From: Coriolopsis trogii
Taxonomy: Eukaryota > Basidiomycota > Agaricomycetes > Polyporales > Polyporaceae
DNA length: 64,000 nucleotides
Direction: 5' to 3'
Assembly: GCA_020543525.1 (NCBI GenBank)
Contig: JAHYIO010000003.1
Location: forward strand, 3,472,001 to 3,536,000
Below, piece by piece: positions 1-11,706 of this stretch (position 1 is its first letter; each line of letters begins with the position of its first letter). The position numbers were made by a program, and so were the translations under genes. Below the pieces are notes generated by a model. The model was not told the origin of the DNA and did not search any database. It was given only the letters and a program-made list of their open reading frames with translations.

Positions 1-2010
1 GCTTCGCCCCAGTGTGGATCGCAAGCGCGCCACGTTGAGGAACGGTAACGTGGAACGAGCCGCCGGAGACGACAAACCTGCCAATGAAGGTAATAGAATA
101 TCAGCTGAAGACCTTCTGAGTAGTTACCATCGGTACGCACGAGGAGCCGGAGCACTGTCCGTTCGCCAGCTTTCCCTTGACCACATCGCAATACGTGCCA
201 TCGGGGAGGGACGTCTTGAACGTCGTCGTCCACGCCGAGTCCTCGTTGTTGATCGCCACGAAACCGAGGGAGCCTGGGTGCATACTATCAGCCTCTACCC
301 GGAGTCCTTCAGCGCAGCTCACGTACCGCGACCAAACGCAATACGCTGTCCCGAAGGCGCAGTCCAGTTGTTCAAAGCAGCGCTACCGACGGTGTTCCTG
401 AACCCGACCATGCCCGAGATCTCCTGCCAGCGGTGCTGGCACAGCCAGCCGTTCGCGCCATTGTTCCCGGAGCACGAGCCGTAGCCCCCGTTCGGCGGGC
501 CGTTGTCGTTGTTGGAGAAGCTGTAGCTCGAGAGGACGGTCGGGGTGCCGTATGGGTGGGCGAGGGAGAAGATCGAGGCGAGGACGTAGGTGTTGGATGG
601 GGAGTTGCTGGTGAGCGTTCCGGGGCTCTAGGGATTGGGTGAGTATATGCGGAAGGAAGACGGGACTCGACCTGACGTACACGCTCGGAGTCGTGGTTGG
701 CGACGAAGACGTTCGCTTGCGACCCGGGGACCCAACCTGCATAGCATATTAGAGATAGCGCTCGCAATCTGTTGACGAGTTCATGCATACCCCTATTGTC
801 GAGGTCCTTGAGACCGGACAACTTCGCAGCACCAGTGAACGCACTCTTCAGAGCGTCCATGTAGCGGAACCTGAGTGTACATCAGCAAGATGTGCCGAGT
901 GAGACAAGGAATGACATACTCCTGAACATCGCCTGTACTGGTGTCAGCACCGAAGTGGAGGCCTACAGACTATTGTACGTGGCGCACCTATCTGAGTGTA
1001 CTCGTTCGGCGTCACAGGTTGACCACCGCCAAAAACGACCTCCTGTGTGATGTACAGCTTCTTCCCATTCGTGTTGAGGCGTGACATGATGTTGGAGATG
1101 TCCGCCACCGGCATGTCTGAGTCTCCTGTCAGTTACGGCCACAATGAAGGGTTACAGTGTAAGGATACTGACGTTTCGCCGCGTCTAATCGAAGGCCATC
1201 AACGCCTAAGCTGAGAAGGTCGTTCCCGTATGCGGCGAGGTGAGCCCGTACGTTCTCGGACTCGGTGGCGAGGCTGTGGAAAGACGACGCATATTAGTCG
1301 GTGAACCCGGAGTTGTGAATACGTGGCGATACCCACTCTGCAAGGCCAGCGAGCTCACAGTTCTGGATCTCGTACGCGCTGTTCCAGTCGTTGATCCCGT
1401 GGCGGCAGGTATGGAAGTCACCATCTCCGTAAATACCAGGATAGTTGTAGTGATTGAAGGATGAGCCCGCCGTGCCTGTTCCAGAGTCAAGACCGGCCAT
1501 ATGGTTCCAAATGGTATCTGGGACGAATGGCTGTCAGATCTCCGAGGAGAGGCTTCGAAGCAGGAGTGTCCATACCAACGATGACGCCCACACCCGCGTC
1601 GTGGCATGATTTGACCATGTTGGCGAACTGGTCGCGGTTGCCGTGTTTCGATGAAAGCTGGTACGACACAGCCTGGTAGTCTGTCCACCATTGGTCGCCA
1701 GAGATGCTCTCCTGTGGAGGGTTCACTGGAAATAAGCGACTGTCAGCTCATCTCTGCCACATTCGAACTCATCCAGAGGACCCCCACCTTGAACGTAGCC
1801 ATACCCCGCAGGACCAATGAAGTTCTTGCATTCGGCGGCGACGCTATCCCAGTTCCACTCGAACATCTCGATGATGACCGACTTGTTCACATTAGCCGGT
1901 GCTCGGCCAAAGTGGCGGGTCCTGGAAGAGCCATGGCGATGCTGGCCTTCGACCGCCGAGAGGACAGCAGCGAGGGTGATAAAGAGCGACAGCTTCGACC
2001 ATGAGCTCAT
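1..2010 (-). CDS. Secreted alpha-amylase, GH13 (subfamily 32-like), 3' end cut by window edge
   Basis: The product should hydrolyse internal alpha-1,4 bonds of starch outside the cell. The first exon starts at 2010 with a signal peptide (hydrophobic [14 protein letters not shown]) and leads into [17 protein letters not shown]. Exons joined by eye give the GH13 order: [36 protein letters not shown] (catalytic Asp nucleophile), [11 protein letters not shown] (general acid Glu) and VANHDSER (third catalytic Asp). The wording is close to that of actinobacterial GH13_32 amylases rather than the Aspergillus type. The last intron is 78-140 (GTGCGT...CAG, 63 nt); the exon after it reads [11 protein letters not shown] and runs off the left edge a few codons before the expected end. 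No starch-binding domain is visible. A TATA-like ATATTAAAAG lies at 2121-2130 on the coding strand. The gene diverges from the GH31 gene on the right. Confidence 0.93.
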
Positions 2011-2853
2011 TTTGCTAAAAGCTCTATGTCTCTAGTGAGTGACAAGGAAGGGGTATAGTCAAGGAGTGGAACGTGGTAAGAGGGAGAAGAATGCACGTTG
2101 TACGTAGCGCCGCCAAGAGGCTTTTAATATCCAGCGGGTTGTCAGCCGACGGTATGGAGCCGACAGGGGTCTAGACTGCGTGAATGGAAGTGTATACCCG
2201 TAAGTACTGCATCCAGACAACGGACGAAAGTGCGACGTCAGCGCGTAGCCATGCTTCGAGATCGCTGGGTCGGCGGATAAATGGAAAGCACAGGGTAGAT
2301 TTGAGCTGATGTTGGTGTCGCGGTGTCGAGGGCGGTTGGCGGTGGGTGCGAACGGTGGCCGCGTTGCAATGGTGTTGCTCACACCGAGCGTAGTGAGAGC
2401 CTGTTACATACATTGCATAGTGCAACCTCCGAGTCGGCAGGTGGTGGTCGCTGGTCAAGCCGCCACCGCGTAAATGACGCGAGTTCTACATTAGTGATAA
2501 GAGAACATATGACAAGCGGCCAAATATTTGTCTTCCTCTGTTCATTTGGGGTCGAGGTTTACACCGCTGTGAGTTCCAAAGAAGAGTACAATCTGTATGC
2601 TTGCGGAGCGCGAGTTGTCTTCTGGCTGTTCTCAGACATCGACATGGCCTAAGAGACTATGAGGGTATAACGTGGATACACGCGGCAGGACGTTGTTGTG
2701 AGATTTTCCTCTCCACGGAATTTGTGTTGATACTTACGGGCAGAGACGCGAGGTGAAGGTTTTGGCAATATAGCAGAACTTCGCACTATTCTCCTGTCAT
2801 TGCGGAATTCGCCAATAAAATATAAGGCAGAACTTCCTCTTCGATAATGCACA
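2011..2853. other. Intergenic region upstream of alpha-amylase
   Basis: Only the amylase core promoter is evident here (TATA-like 2121-2130, minus strand). The small open frames show no exon-like splice signals or recognisable family. I see no further gene. Confidence 0.5.
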
Positions 2854-2950
2854 AGGTGCTACCAGGGTTCGAACCTGGGTTTCGGGAATATTACGCGCCG
2901 GAAGCGACTTCCATCAAAATCCCGAGTGATAACCACTACACTATAGCACC
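2854..2950 (-). tRNA. tRNA-Gln (anticodon UUG) with intron
   Basis: On the minus strand the 5' acceptor strand GGTGCTA pairs with the 3' strand TAGCACC. The D-arm (GTGTAGTGGTTATCAC), the anticodon stem CGGGA/TCCCG and a perfect T-arm CCAGG-TTCGAAC-CCTGG are all present. The anticodon loop begins TTTTGA, giving anticodon TTG (Gln, codon CAA). About 25 bases sit between the base after the anticodon and the 3' half of the stem, the canonical position of a nuclear tRNA intron. Without it the tRNA is 72 nt. A- and B-box-like sequences are intact, so it is probably functional. Confidence 0.92.
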
Positions 2951-3602
2951 TTAGCGACTGTCTTAAGTGTGTGTAATCCCAGTCACCTAAGTACCAGGGA
3001 CATCTCCCGAGGCTCAGAACCTGGAACTTGCACTCTCTGATCGTCTAGCTACTTATGATAGAACCTCCGTGCGGTGGAATGTCGCTCGCCAAGGATGGAG
3101 AACAAGCGGAATCAAACAGAGCCTCCTTCACCTTGTGTTGGCCATGAGAGGATCGCCATCAAATAGCATCAAATTCGCGTCGCCCCTCCCCCAACCATAA
3201 CATCGCCCAGTTACTACTGATACTTTGCCCCGCGTTTCAGGCCTTCGGCTCGTCGACTAATCTAAGCACGAATATCAAAATACACCGTTCGCGGGCTGCG
3301 GTGTTTCCATCATTGTGCAGCGGTCGACTAGTCCATCAGATGCGTACCACCTGGATGATCGTCACATGGCTCTCTCCCTGGCCTGGTCAAGTGAACGATG
3401 ACATCGTCCGCATCCGGCCTTCGCGAGTCGCATCGCCGTCGGTCCAGCCAACGCTCTCGTAGGCACCTGCCAGGGCCCGATCTGTGTATCCTACGTGCGC
3501 CTTGGATGCCGTGATGGACGACCGAAGGCCTTAAATACCCCGACCCTTCCTCCCCCGCTCCTTCGTGCGCCTCCGCCCCAGCTAGCAGTGATACCTCCAG
3601 CC
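2951..3602. other. Intergenic region upstream of alpha-glucosidase
   Basis: This is the promoter region of the GH31 gene. A TATA-like TTAAATA lies at 3531-3537, about 70 bases before the ATG, followed by a pyrimidine-rich CCCTTCCTCCCCC tract typical of fungal start regions. No gene is seen. Confidence 0.5.
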
Positions 3603-6600
3603 ATGTACCTCCGCGCGGCACTCAAGTTCGCGCTCCTCGGCCAGCTCACCCTCCTGGCCAGCGCGACCATCACAGACCCCAAGGTGCTCGACGCATGCCC
3701 GGGCTACAAGGCCAAGAACGTGTTCAACCTCGGCCACAAGCTCTACGCCGACCTCGTCCTCGATGGCAAGGCCTGCAACGTCTTCGGGAACGACGTCGAG
3801 AAGCTGAAGCTTGAGGTCACTTACGAGAGCAGTGAGTTCTCCTTATGGCTACTCTTCCATTCCCCGCCGTCCCGTTCAGTGCCGTTCTCGTAAATCCACG
3901 TCATGTGGACCCTCCCATGCGCCGGTCTGAGAGCAGTCCATCGGATTGTAGTCTTGCTATACTCCAGGCGGCCCCGATCCTCCGCCCACGCGAGCGCGCC
4001 GATCTCGAACGGGCTTTGACGGAGCGGAGCGGGGAAGACGCGTCGGGGGTCACGTGGGCGCGTAGCACCTGTGGCGGGACGGCGGCAGGCGTGCAGTCTT
4101 GGAAATAAATGTCAGACTGCTCACACCATTTTGCCAACAGAGGATCGTATCCATGTCAAGATCACCGACCCTGCTGACAAGCGGTACGAGATCCCCCAGT
4201 CCGTTCTTCCGCGCCCAAAGGAAGACATCTTGGCCGGCCCGCTCACGTCGAGCATCCGCTTCAACTACACCACCTCGCCGTTCGCCTTCTCAATCTACCG
4301 CGCGTCGACGCACGAGGTTCTCTTCTCCACAGCCTCGCACCCCATCATCTTCGAGCCCCAGTACCTCCGCGTGAAGACGAATCTCCCCGAGAACGCGAAC
4401 ATCTATGGGCTCGGTGAGCACACGGACAGTTTCCGCCTCCCCACACACAACTACACCCGCACGATGTGGTCGCGCGACGCGTATGGTGTACCGGAGCAGC
4501 AGAACCTGTACGGCAACCATCCGATCTACTTCGAGCACCGCTCGACGGGTACGCACGGCGTCTTCCTCGCCAACTCGAACGGTATGGACATCAAGATCGA
4601 CGACAGCGAGGGCGCGGGCACGACGCTCGAGTACAACGTCATTGGCGGTGTTCTTGACTTTTATTTCCTCGCGGGGAGCGAAAATGACCCGACTGAGGTT
4701 GTGCGCCAGTATGCCGACGTCGTGGGTGCGCCCGCTGAGGTGCCGTACTGGTCGTTCGGTCTCCACCAGTGTCGCTTCGGCTACCAGAGTAAGCACATCA
4801 ATGATGGTCTTGGAATGGATGTTGACTACTCTCTGGCTAGACTACATCGATGTCTCGGAGGTCATCACCAACTACTCGGCTGCTGGTATTCCTCTCGAGA
4901 CCATGTGGACTGATATCGGTGCGTAGCGACTTTCTAAGTTATTAATCCTTTTCTCAGCGTGTGCGCAGACTACATGGACAGGCGTCGCATCTTCACGACC
5001 GACCCAAACTACTTCCCCATACCCCGCATGCGCGAGATCGTCGAGTACCTGCACGAGCACGATCAGAAGTACAGTATGTCATCCCTGCTCCATGTATGCA
5101 TGGCTCAGAGGCACTTATTCAGCCTCGCCTTCTCCCAGTTCTTATGACTGACCCTGCCGTCGCTTACGCCCCTGGGGAGGACTACGGAGCGTTCGACCGC
5201 GGGACTGAGGCAGACATCTGGTTGAAGGCCGCGAACGGCAGCAGTCCGTTCCTCGGCGCTGTCTGGCCCGGTGTCACCGTCTACCCCGATTGGTTCCACG
5301 AGAAGACTCAGGAGTGCGTATGAGCAGATCGTGTCCTCATGCGCTGGCGAGCTCATCGACTCCCCCTGTAGGTACTGGACCAACGAGTTCAAGCTCTTCT
5401 ACAACCCCGAGACAGGTATCGACATCGACGGTGTTTGGATCGACATGAACGAGCCCGCCAGTGTGCGTTCGCCTGTCCTATGGTGAAATGAACGTCGTTG
5501 ACGGTCATGAGAGACAGTTCTGCAACTACCCCTGCACGGATCCTTTCCAGCAGGCGAAGGAGCAGGATTTGCCCCCGGCGCGCTCTACGCCTCCTCCCCC
5601 TCCCGATGCACCGATCTTCGGCCAGACCCCTGCCTCGAAGCGCCACGTCAAGCGCGTCGACCATACCGGCGAGGACGTCCTCTCGCCCCCGTACGCGATC
5701 GCCAACTACGCTGGCACTGGGCCCCTGTCTGACAAGACCGCCTACGTACGCTCTGCTCTCCCATCCCATTCTCCAGGCTTTTGCTGATAAGGACGCCCTA
5801 GACGGATGCCGTCCATGCGAACGGGATGATCGAGTACGACACGCACAACCTGTACGGGACGATGATGTCCGTCGCGACCGCGGACGCGATGCTCGCGCGC
5901 CGCCCGGGAAAGCGCACGCTCGTGATCACCCGCTCGACGTTCGCCGGGGCGGGCGCGCGTGTCGGGAAGTGGCTCGGGGACAACCTGAGCGACTGGCCGC
6001 ACTACCGGAACTCGATCGCGGGCATCCTCGGTTTCGCAGGCATCTACCACGTGCCCATGGTCGGCGCCGACATCTGTGGGTTCGGGGCGAACACGACGGA
6101 GACGCTGTGCGCGCGCTGGGCGATGCTCGGCGCGTTCTACCCGTTCATGCGCAACGTGAGTGTTGGGTGTGCTTGTTGAGCGAGAGTGGGAAGGCTGACG
6201 CGGCGGTGTGGCGCCACTAGCACAACGGCGACACGTCCATCAGCCAGGAGTTCTACCGCTGGCCGACGACGGCGCAGGCGGCGAGGAACGCGCTCGACAT
6301 CCGCTACCGCCTCCTCGACTACCTCTACACCGCCTTCCACCAGGCCAAGCACGACGGCACGCCCGTGCTCTCCCCGCTCTGGTACAAGTTCCCGCAAGAG
6401 GCGGGCACGTTCGGGATCGACACGCAGTTCTTCTTTGGGCCCTCCGTGCTCGTCTCGCCCGTCGTCGAGGAGGACGCGACGGCGGTGGACGTGTACTACC
6501 CCCGCCAGCTCTTCTACGACTTCCACACGCTCGCGCCGATCCGGGGCGCCGGCGCGTCCGTCCGCCTGCCCGACGTGAACTTCACGAGCATCCCCGTCGA

Positions 6601-7003
6601 CATCCTCGGCGGCTCGGTCGTCCCGCTCAGGGCGAGGAGCGCGATGACGACGGCGGAGCTGCGGAAGGAGGACTTTGAGCTCGTCGTCGCGCCGAGCGAG
6701 GAGGGCACCGCGAGCGGGGGGCTCTATGTCGACGATGGGGAGAGCGTGAAGCCGAAGGCCACGACTGAGGTCAACTTTGCGTACAAGAAGGGGAAGCTGA
6801 CCGTCAAGGGCGTGTTTGGGTACCCGACGGGTGTGAGCGTGGCGAGGGTGCGGTTTGCGAACGCGCAGGCGGCGCCGAAGGCGGTAACGTATAATGGGAA
6901 GACGGTCGCGGCGGGCAAGGTCGCGTACGATGCGGAAAATAAGGTGGTGGACGTGATGCTGGGGATGCCGTTCAAGTCAGGCTTCACTGTCGAGCTCCAC
7001 TGA
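3603..7003 (+). CDS. Secreted alpha-glucosidase, glycoside hydrolase family 31
   Basis: The product should release glucose from the non-reducing ends of maltose and starch oligosaccharides in the secretory pathway or cell wall. The ATG at 3603 begins a signal peptide ([20 protein letters not shown]). About nine exons follow: an N-terminal domain with [12 protein letters not shown], the start of the TIM barrel ([16 protein letters not shown]), [11 protein letters not shown] with the catalytic Asp nucleophile (around 5430-5460), a proline-rich loop, [18 protein letters not shown] with the likely acid/base Asp, GADICGFG and a C-terminal beta domain ending [10 protein letters not shown] at 7003. 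The total is roughly 880 residues, normal for fungal GH31 alpha-glucosidases. It forms a head-to-head pair with the alpha-amylase and fits its pathway, amylase products being the substrate. Introns are all short and no disruption is seen. Confidence 0.94.
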
Positions 7004-7303
7004 AGGCTAGGCATCGTGCCGTGGTAGTATGCGGATGTGGAGTTGACGGTGTTACTAGTAATCCATCCCTTATATCTTTACTCGATCACAAAAGTACTAA
7101 GCTTTACGCACTAGTATCGCACGAAGCGATCGCGACGGCCTCACTTTTCTGAACGCTCTAACGCGTTGACAATGTATGAGAGTGGTGACTAGGCTGATAG
7201 TATTAACATGCACAACGTGTGCACGTAGGAAACGTACGTCTTAGAGGCGAGTCGCGAGTAACGGCTGCTAACCTCTACTTTCAGCTACAGACGACAAGCC
7301 AGA

Positions 7304-9234
7304 TCACGAAAGCTTCCAAGAGTGCGCGCCTTCGTAGATCGGGAAAGGCCCCTTCATCTCGCGCTCGTCCCATTCCGCCCGCCGCTTCTCCATCAGCTCC
7401 TTCGCGGCCTCAAAGTCCTCCGGCGCGACGTCCGTGTCCTTGTCGCAGCGAAGCTCGTCATAGAGCCGCTGCACGTTCGCGCGATACTCGTCTTCTATCT
7501 CCTGCGCCGCGGCGTGCGCAGCCATTTCTGCCTCCGAAAAATCAATGGGGCACGGAGGGAAATGCTCTGGTGCATCGATCAAGCTGCCAATGATGACGTC
7601 CCAATTCTGCTGCAGCTCGATGAGGTAGCCGCGCAGCTCCATGGGACCATCCGAGATGCACCGGGGAAGGGATAGGAGGATGTTGCCCCGGGCGGCACTA
7701 CAGGGCATATGCCATGCCTGGTGCCTGTTCGGGTCGACAAGACGTTGAAATCTGGTGTAGAACATGTACCGGTTCGCGAGACGGAGTTGCACGCGGTACA
7801 CGTCTTTCATTTCGTCGGACAGGGTGTCAAAGTGGTCCGGGAGGGAAGGTACCGAGCCGTCCGCGGGTATCGGGATGAGCTCTTGTGAGTACTGGATGGC
7901 CGGAGGGAGGCCACATTGGACGAAGAACGGTGATAGGGTCGCGCCGTGCCAGTCGATGGTAGTAGCGGTGGAGATGTCGCCTTCGGTCGGGACAATGAGA
8001 TTGCTCAGGGTTAGGTCGGGATGAGTGAGTGTGGGATCGGCCATGCCACGTTCGTGTGGAATGAGGTATGGCGCGACACTTATACACATCCGGAGTAGGC
8101 GACGGAGCACTGGGACGTCGGATGCTTTTGATCTCACGAATTTGGTTGGGAATCCTGCCAGCGAGTTGAGGAATTGAAGTTGCATCCTCGCCGCGGCGAC
8201 AACCATCGTTTCTGCATCCTGCCCTGTCATCAGGCAGCAATTTCAGTACTCGGACACTAAAGTGAATTGATCGCGCTACTGACATGGTCCTCGGTCGGCG
8301 ATCATACGTCCATACGGGCCGCGCCACCACTCCCTGTCGACAATGGGCCCCACTCTATATTTGTTTGCCACTTTGCGACATTGCTCAGGCAGGTCCTCAA
8401 GGGGGAGTTTGTAGAGCGGTCGTTCGCGCAGCTCTTCGGGCACATCTTCTGCGAAGAAGAGCGACCCGTGTTGGGAGAACCTGTGTCGGTGTAGGCTGCT
8501 TTCCAGATTCATCAAAGTTGTGACGGCATTTATGGCGACGTCATCGCGTATTTGCGCCCATCGAGTTGCGAGGGTGACCCCCGGGGCGTAGTCGAGGATA
8601 ATGTAAGGCGTCTGCGCCGGATTATCGTAAGACGCGGACCACGAGAGAACGCGGGGCGGCTTCGCCACACGTTCGTCATCTGCCCAGCATTCAGATACAT
8701 AGGTCATAGTGGCCACTTCACTTGCGACGCTCAGTCCGACGTTAGCCATCACAGGACAGGGAATGCGTATGGCCACATGACCGCCATTGTCGAGATGGAT
8801 AAGGAATACCTTGTTGAAAGCACCTGACAACAAGTTAACTGTGAGACACCAGGAGATGTAGAGAAACTCCGATTGCACCTTCGCCAATTTTCTCCCAAGA
8901 GACGCAACGCTGAGCAGCGGCAGCTTGACAAGCGATACTCTCTAATGCCTGGACATTGAAGGGTGTGTATAGCACCTTGCGATCTGGGGTACAAATTCAG
9001 ACGAATGCATAGTCTGGGCTGTCGTGGGCCACACGTACGCTGATCCTCGTTGCAGAGCCAACGACTTGTTGTATGGCAGAAAAGTGAGTCCAGAGAAGGA
9101 CCGGATGGTGGAGAACTTCTGGCTGTGATTGCCAGCGAAGATAGGCTGACTGTGGAAGAATGACGCTGACCCAGTCTTGTATTCGATATCCTCTTGATGT
9201 GCGAGAGGGTTACGCGTGTGAGCTCTAGACGCAT
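7304..9234 (-). CDS. AIM9-like mitochondrial protein with aminoglycoside-phosphotransferase (kinase-like) fold
   Basis: This is a member of the fungal AIM9/phosphotransferase family; the substrate is unknown. The start at 9234 gives a basic, hydroxyl-rich N-terminus (RLELTRVTLSHIKRISNTR) that suits mitochondrial import. It is followed by HTTSRWLCNEDQ, FNVQALESIACQAA, CVSWEKIGEG and GAFNKVFLIHLDNG (nucleotide-binding loop analogue). The catalytic part reads LTHPDLTLSNLIV (HxDxxxxN-like) and TTIDWHGATLSPFF (metal-binding Asp). The C-terminal helical region contains RRAEWDEREMKGPFPIY and ends at 7304. At least four introns are needed, for example around 8819-8872 and 8231-8278. The length of about 570 residues is typical of the family. 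Despite the fold there is no reason to call it an antibiotic-resistance gene. Confidence 0.82.
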
Positions 9235-9585
9235 AGACAGATTATACCGTTACAGTAGATGGAACGGGACTTTGGTTTGATGCGTCACAGTTAGAATCTG
9301 CTCTCAGAGGCGCCAGACTGGAACGTATGTTTGTCAGCCAATCGGAGTCTGAACCAGATGATTTGCGTCCTCTTCACGGCGACTCTCGGTGAGTCTGATG
9401 AGCCATGCCAAACAGACGAAGTCGACTTACGGTCATTAGCTCAAGCTTGCGCTCTACATTCAGCTACAATACTGGGCCTCCACGACGTCTGAATAGCGAC
9501 CTGAAACCCCAAGAGACATCGCCCGACTCCGCACACAAGGATCGAAGTCACGAAGTACGGTAGCAACAGACACGCGCGCCGCTCA

Positions 9586-11446
9586 CTATGCATAAAAGCA
9601 CGCGAACTCCTTGCCCAGATGAGACGTCCCCGGAAGGAACTGGGTTGCGCCGTCAACCGAGACGTGACGCAGTGCGGCGAGCGCGTCCGATGTTGAAACC
9701 GATATGGCGTCGGAAGAGTTCGTCCAGGGATCTGCTAAAGGCGACGCGAGCACTGCGGCGCATTGCTCCTCGTCGGCGTCGTCTTTCTCTCTGTCAATGT
9801 CGTCGGTAAGAAAGTCTGTGAGATCAAAGAGAGTAGAAGGCGAGTCCATACACCAAGGTAGTATCTTCGAACAGCTCTCCCTCGAGACTCGCGTGCATCG
9901 GAGGTCTTGGATGCGCTTGTCTGGCCTTGTGATGGCTACTTTTCTTCACCTTGACTGAAGAGGGAAAATGATCTCTGGGTACGTCGAAGACCGGCTTGGT
10001 TCCAGCGCGCCGGCGTCCGGGACTGTTCCAATCGTCGTATGCGGTCTCTAAGCTCTCGTCTTGCCCATCACGCCATGAAAGGTTATGCTCGCGGTTTGAG
10101 TGGCTGTATGCGCTAGTTGATGACCATTCTGGAGCTCCCATATGAGATACGCGTGCCAAGGAAATGCAGATGGCACTTACGATCGATGACGTATGGTGCA
10201 ACAGGCAATCGGAAGCGTGCAGCGACGACTTCACATATCCACGCCCAATGAAACACCTGTAGAATTCTAGTTCAGAGCAGCTACCTGCTCAAATCGCGCA
10301 TATACTCACTACTATCGACTTCTCCTGAAGCCTACACGCGACATCAGCCTCAACAACGTAGTTGTATGCAAGAGAATGAGTATACGCACCGGCATAGCCA
10401 TGGGTCTGCGGGACCATCACAGAAAACGTGCATGGCCTCGGCAGTGTCTTGACCATCTCGCAAAATACGTCCTCCATGAAGGACTACTATGGTGTCAGCA
10501 AAAATAAGGTAGGCTATAGCTGCATACATGGACGAGACACGCTCGCCGCTGCCTTACCCCATTCCTTTCTGGCTGCCGAAGGTACCTGAGGACTGAAACA
10601 TGCTTGCATAGAAGTCAGCACGCGGCATAGCGTCGAAGTTGACGAAAGCGTACTGACCTACTCCAGAAAAGAGATTCATCGGGACGACACGGAAGGACAT
10701 GAAGGAAAAGAAGGAAGGGCTCACACGCGCCAGAATTGGTCTGCCATCGCTACCAAATGCGGCACATTTGATGGAGCTCTTGGCAAACAGAGCCAAAGTC
10801 GTGTTATTCGGCTCCGGGTGTAGATCAGCCTATACAACTCCTGAAGGTCGCATCACATCATCCCACCCGCTAAACAAGATAATAACTTGGTACAGCCATC
10901 AGTCGTGGTCCTGCTGGGCAACAAGGAAGGAATCCGAAAGAAACTAATCGTGGCCGGTGCTCTATGTGTGCGTCGAGTCTGATCGTCAGCGACTCACCAT
11001 GAGCGATGGCAATGGCCACGTACCGGCAGGAAAACAACGTCACGTCCATCATAGTATCCTCGAGAATCTGTGCACTACGGACATGCGGCCTGTCTCCTCT
11101 CCAGCTAACCTCTTCGCGCCCACAATAGGCGCGGGTTTCCTCAATTTATGGGTAACCCTCTTGGGATGGAGAACGTGGTGCACAATCGCGCGACACTAGA
11201 ACAACGATATTCGTAAGGACAAAATCGGCACTATCCCAGCTACATAAGGGAGGGGAGACGTACCTGCGTCATGACGTTTCGTTCGGTAGCAGACATGGGT
11301 ATCTTCAATGTGGGGACGGGGTGATTCGATGAGTGCTGGATTATCAAGGTCTCGTCGAGGTTTTCAGTACTCCGAATACCGGTACCTGTCCGGACGAAAC
11401 ATGTCTCTGCTGACATATGTGTAGTACCGGGGCCAGAGACTCGCAT
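9586..11446 (-). CDS. Multi-exon gene of unknown function (model uncertain)
   Basis: I do not recognise the family. Several frames on the minus strand look coding and are linked by plausible donors and acceptors: MRVSGPGTTHMSAETC at 11446, a piece near 11050 (DVTLFSCRYVAIAIAHG, donor GTGAGT), ALFAKSSIKCAAFGSDG near 10800, YAFVNFDAMPRADFYASM near 10640, VFCEMVKTLPRPCTFSVM near 10470, VFHWAWICEVVAARFRL near 10250 and an acidic C-terminal part (FDLTDFLTDDIDREKDDADE) ending at 9586. No signal peptide or membrane segment is convincing. The 5' end could lie further right (open frame 11463-11678). The order of exons is inferred only from strand and splice signals. Confidence 0.38.
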
Positions 11447-11706
11447 TCCCGGATGAGAGGCGCTAGACTAACCTAGACGATCGTACGACTAAGCATAGCG
11501 CCTTGGTCTTGGTCCGGACAGTGCAGCTAGACGCAATGTGACACATGATGTGCACGATGGCAATAGCGCGGCAGATCTGACAGTGACTGCGCAACCCGCA
11601 CGCATGTAGCCTAAGAGCAAGAGCTGTTGAGCAAGCTCCCCTAAACGGCAGTACAACAGGTGCACTCACCATGTTCACGTCACTCGGCCGTCGTACCGGG
11701 ACCTTC

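Noticed and set aside
7304..9234. Reading the phosphotransferase-fold gene as an aminoglycoside resistance gene
   Set aside because: The fold is shared, but the N-terminal import-like region and family wording fit fungal AIM9-like proteins.
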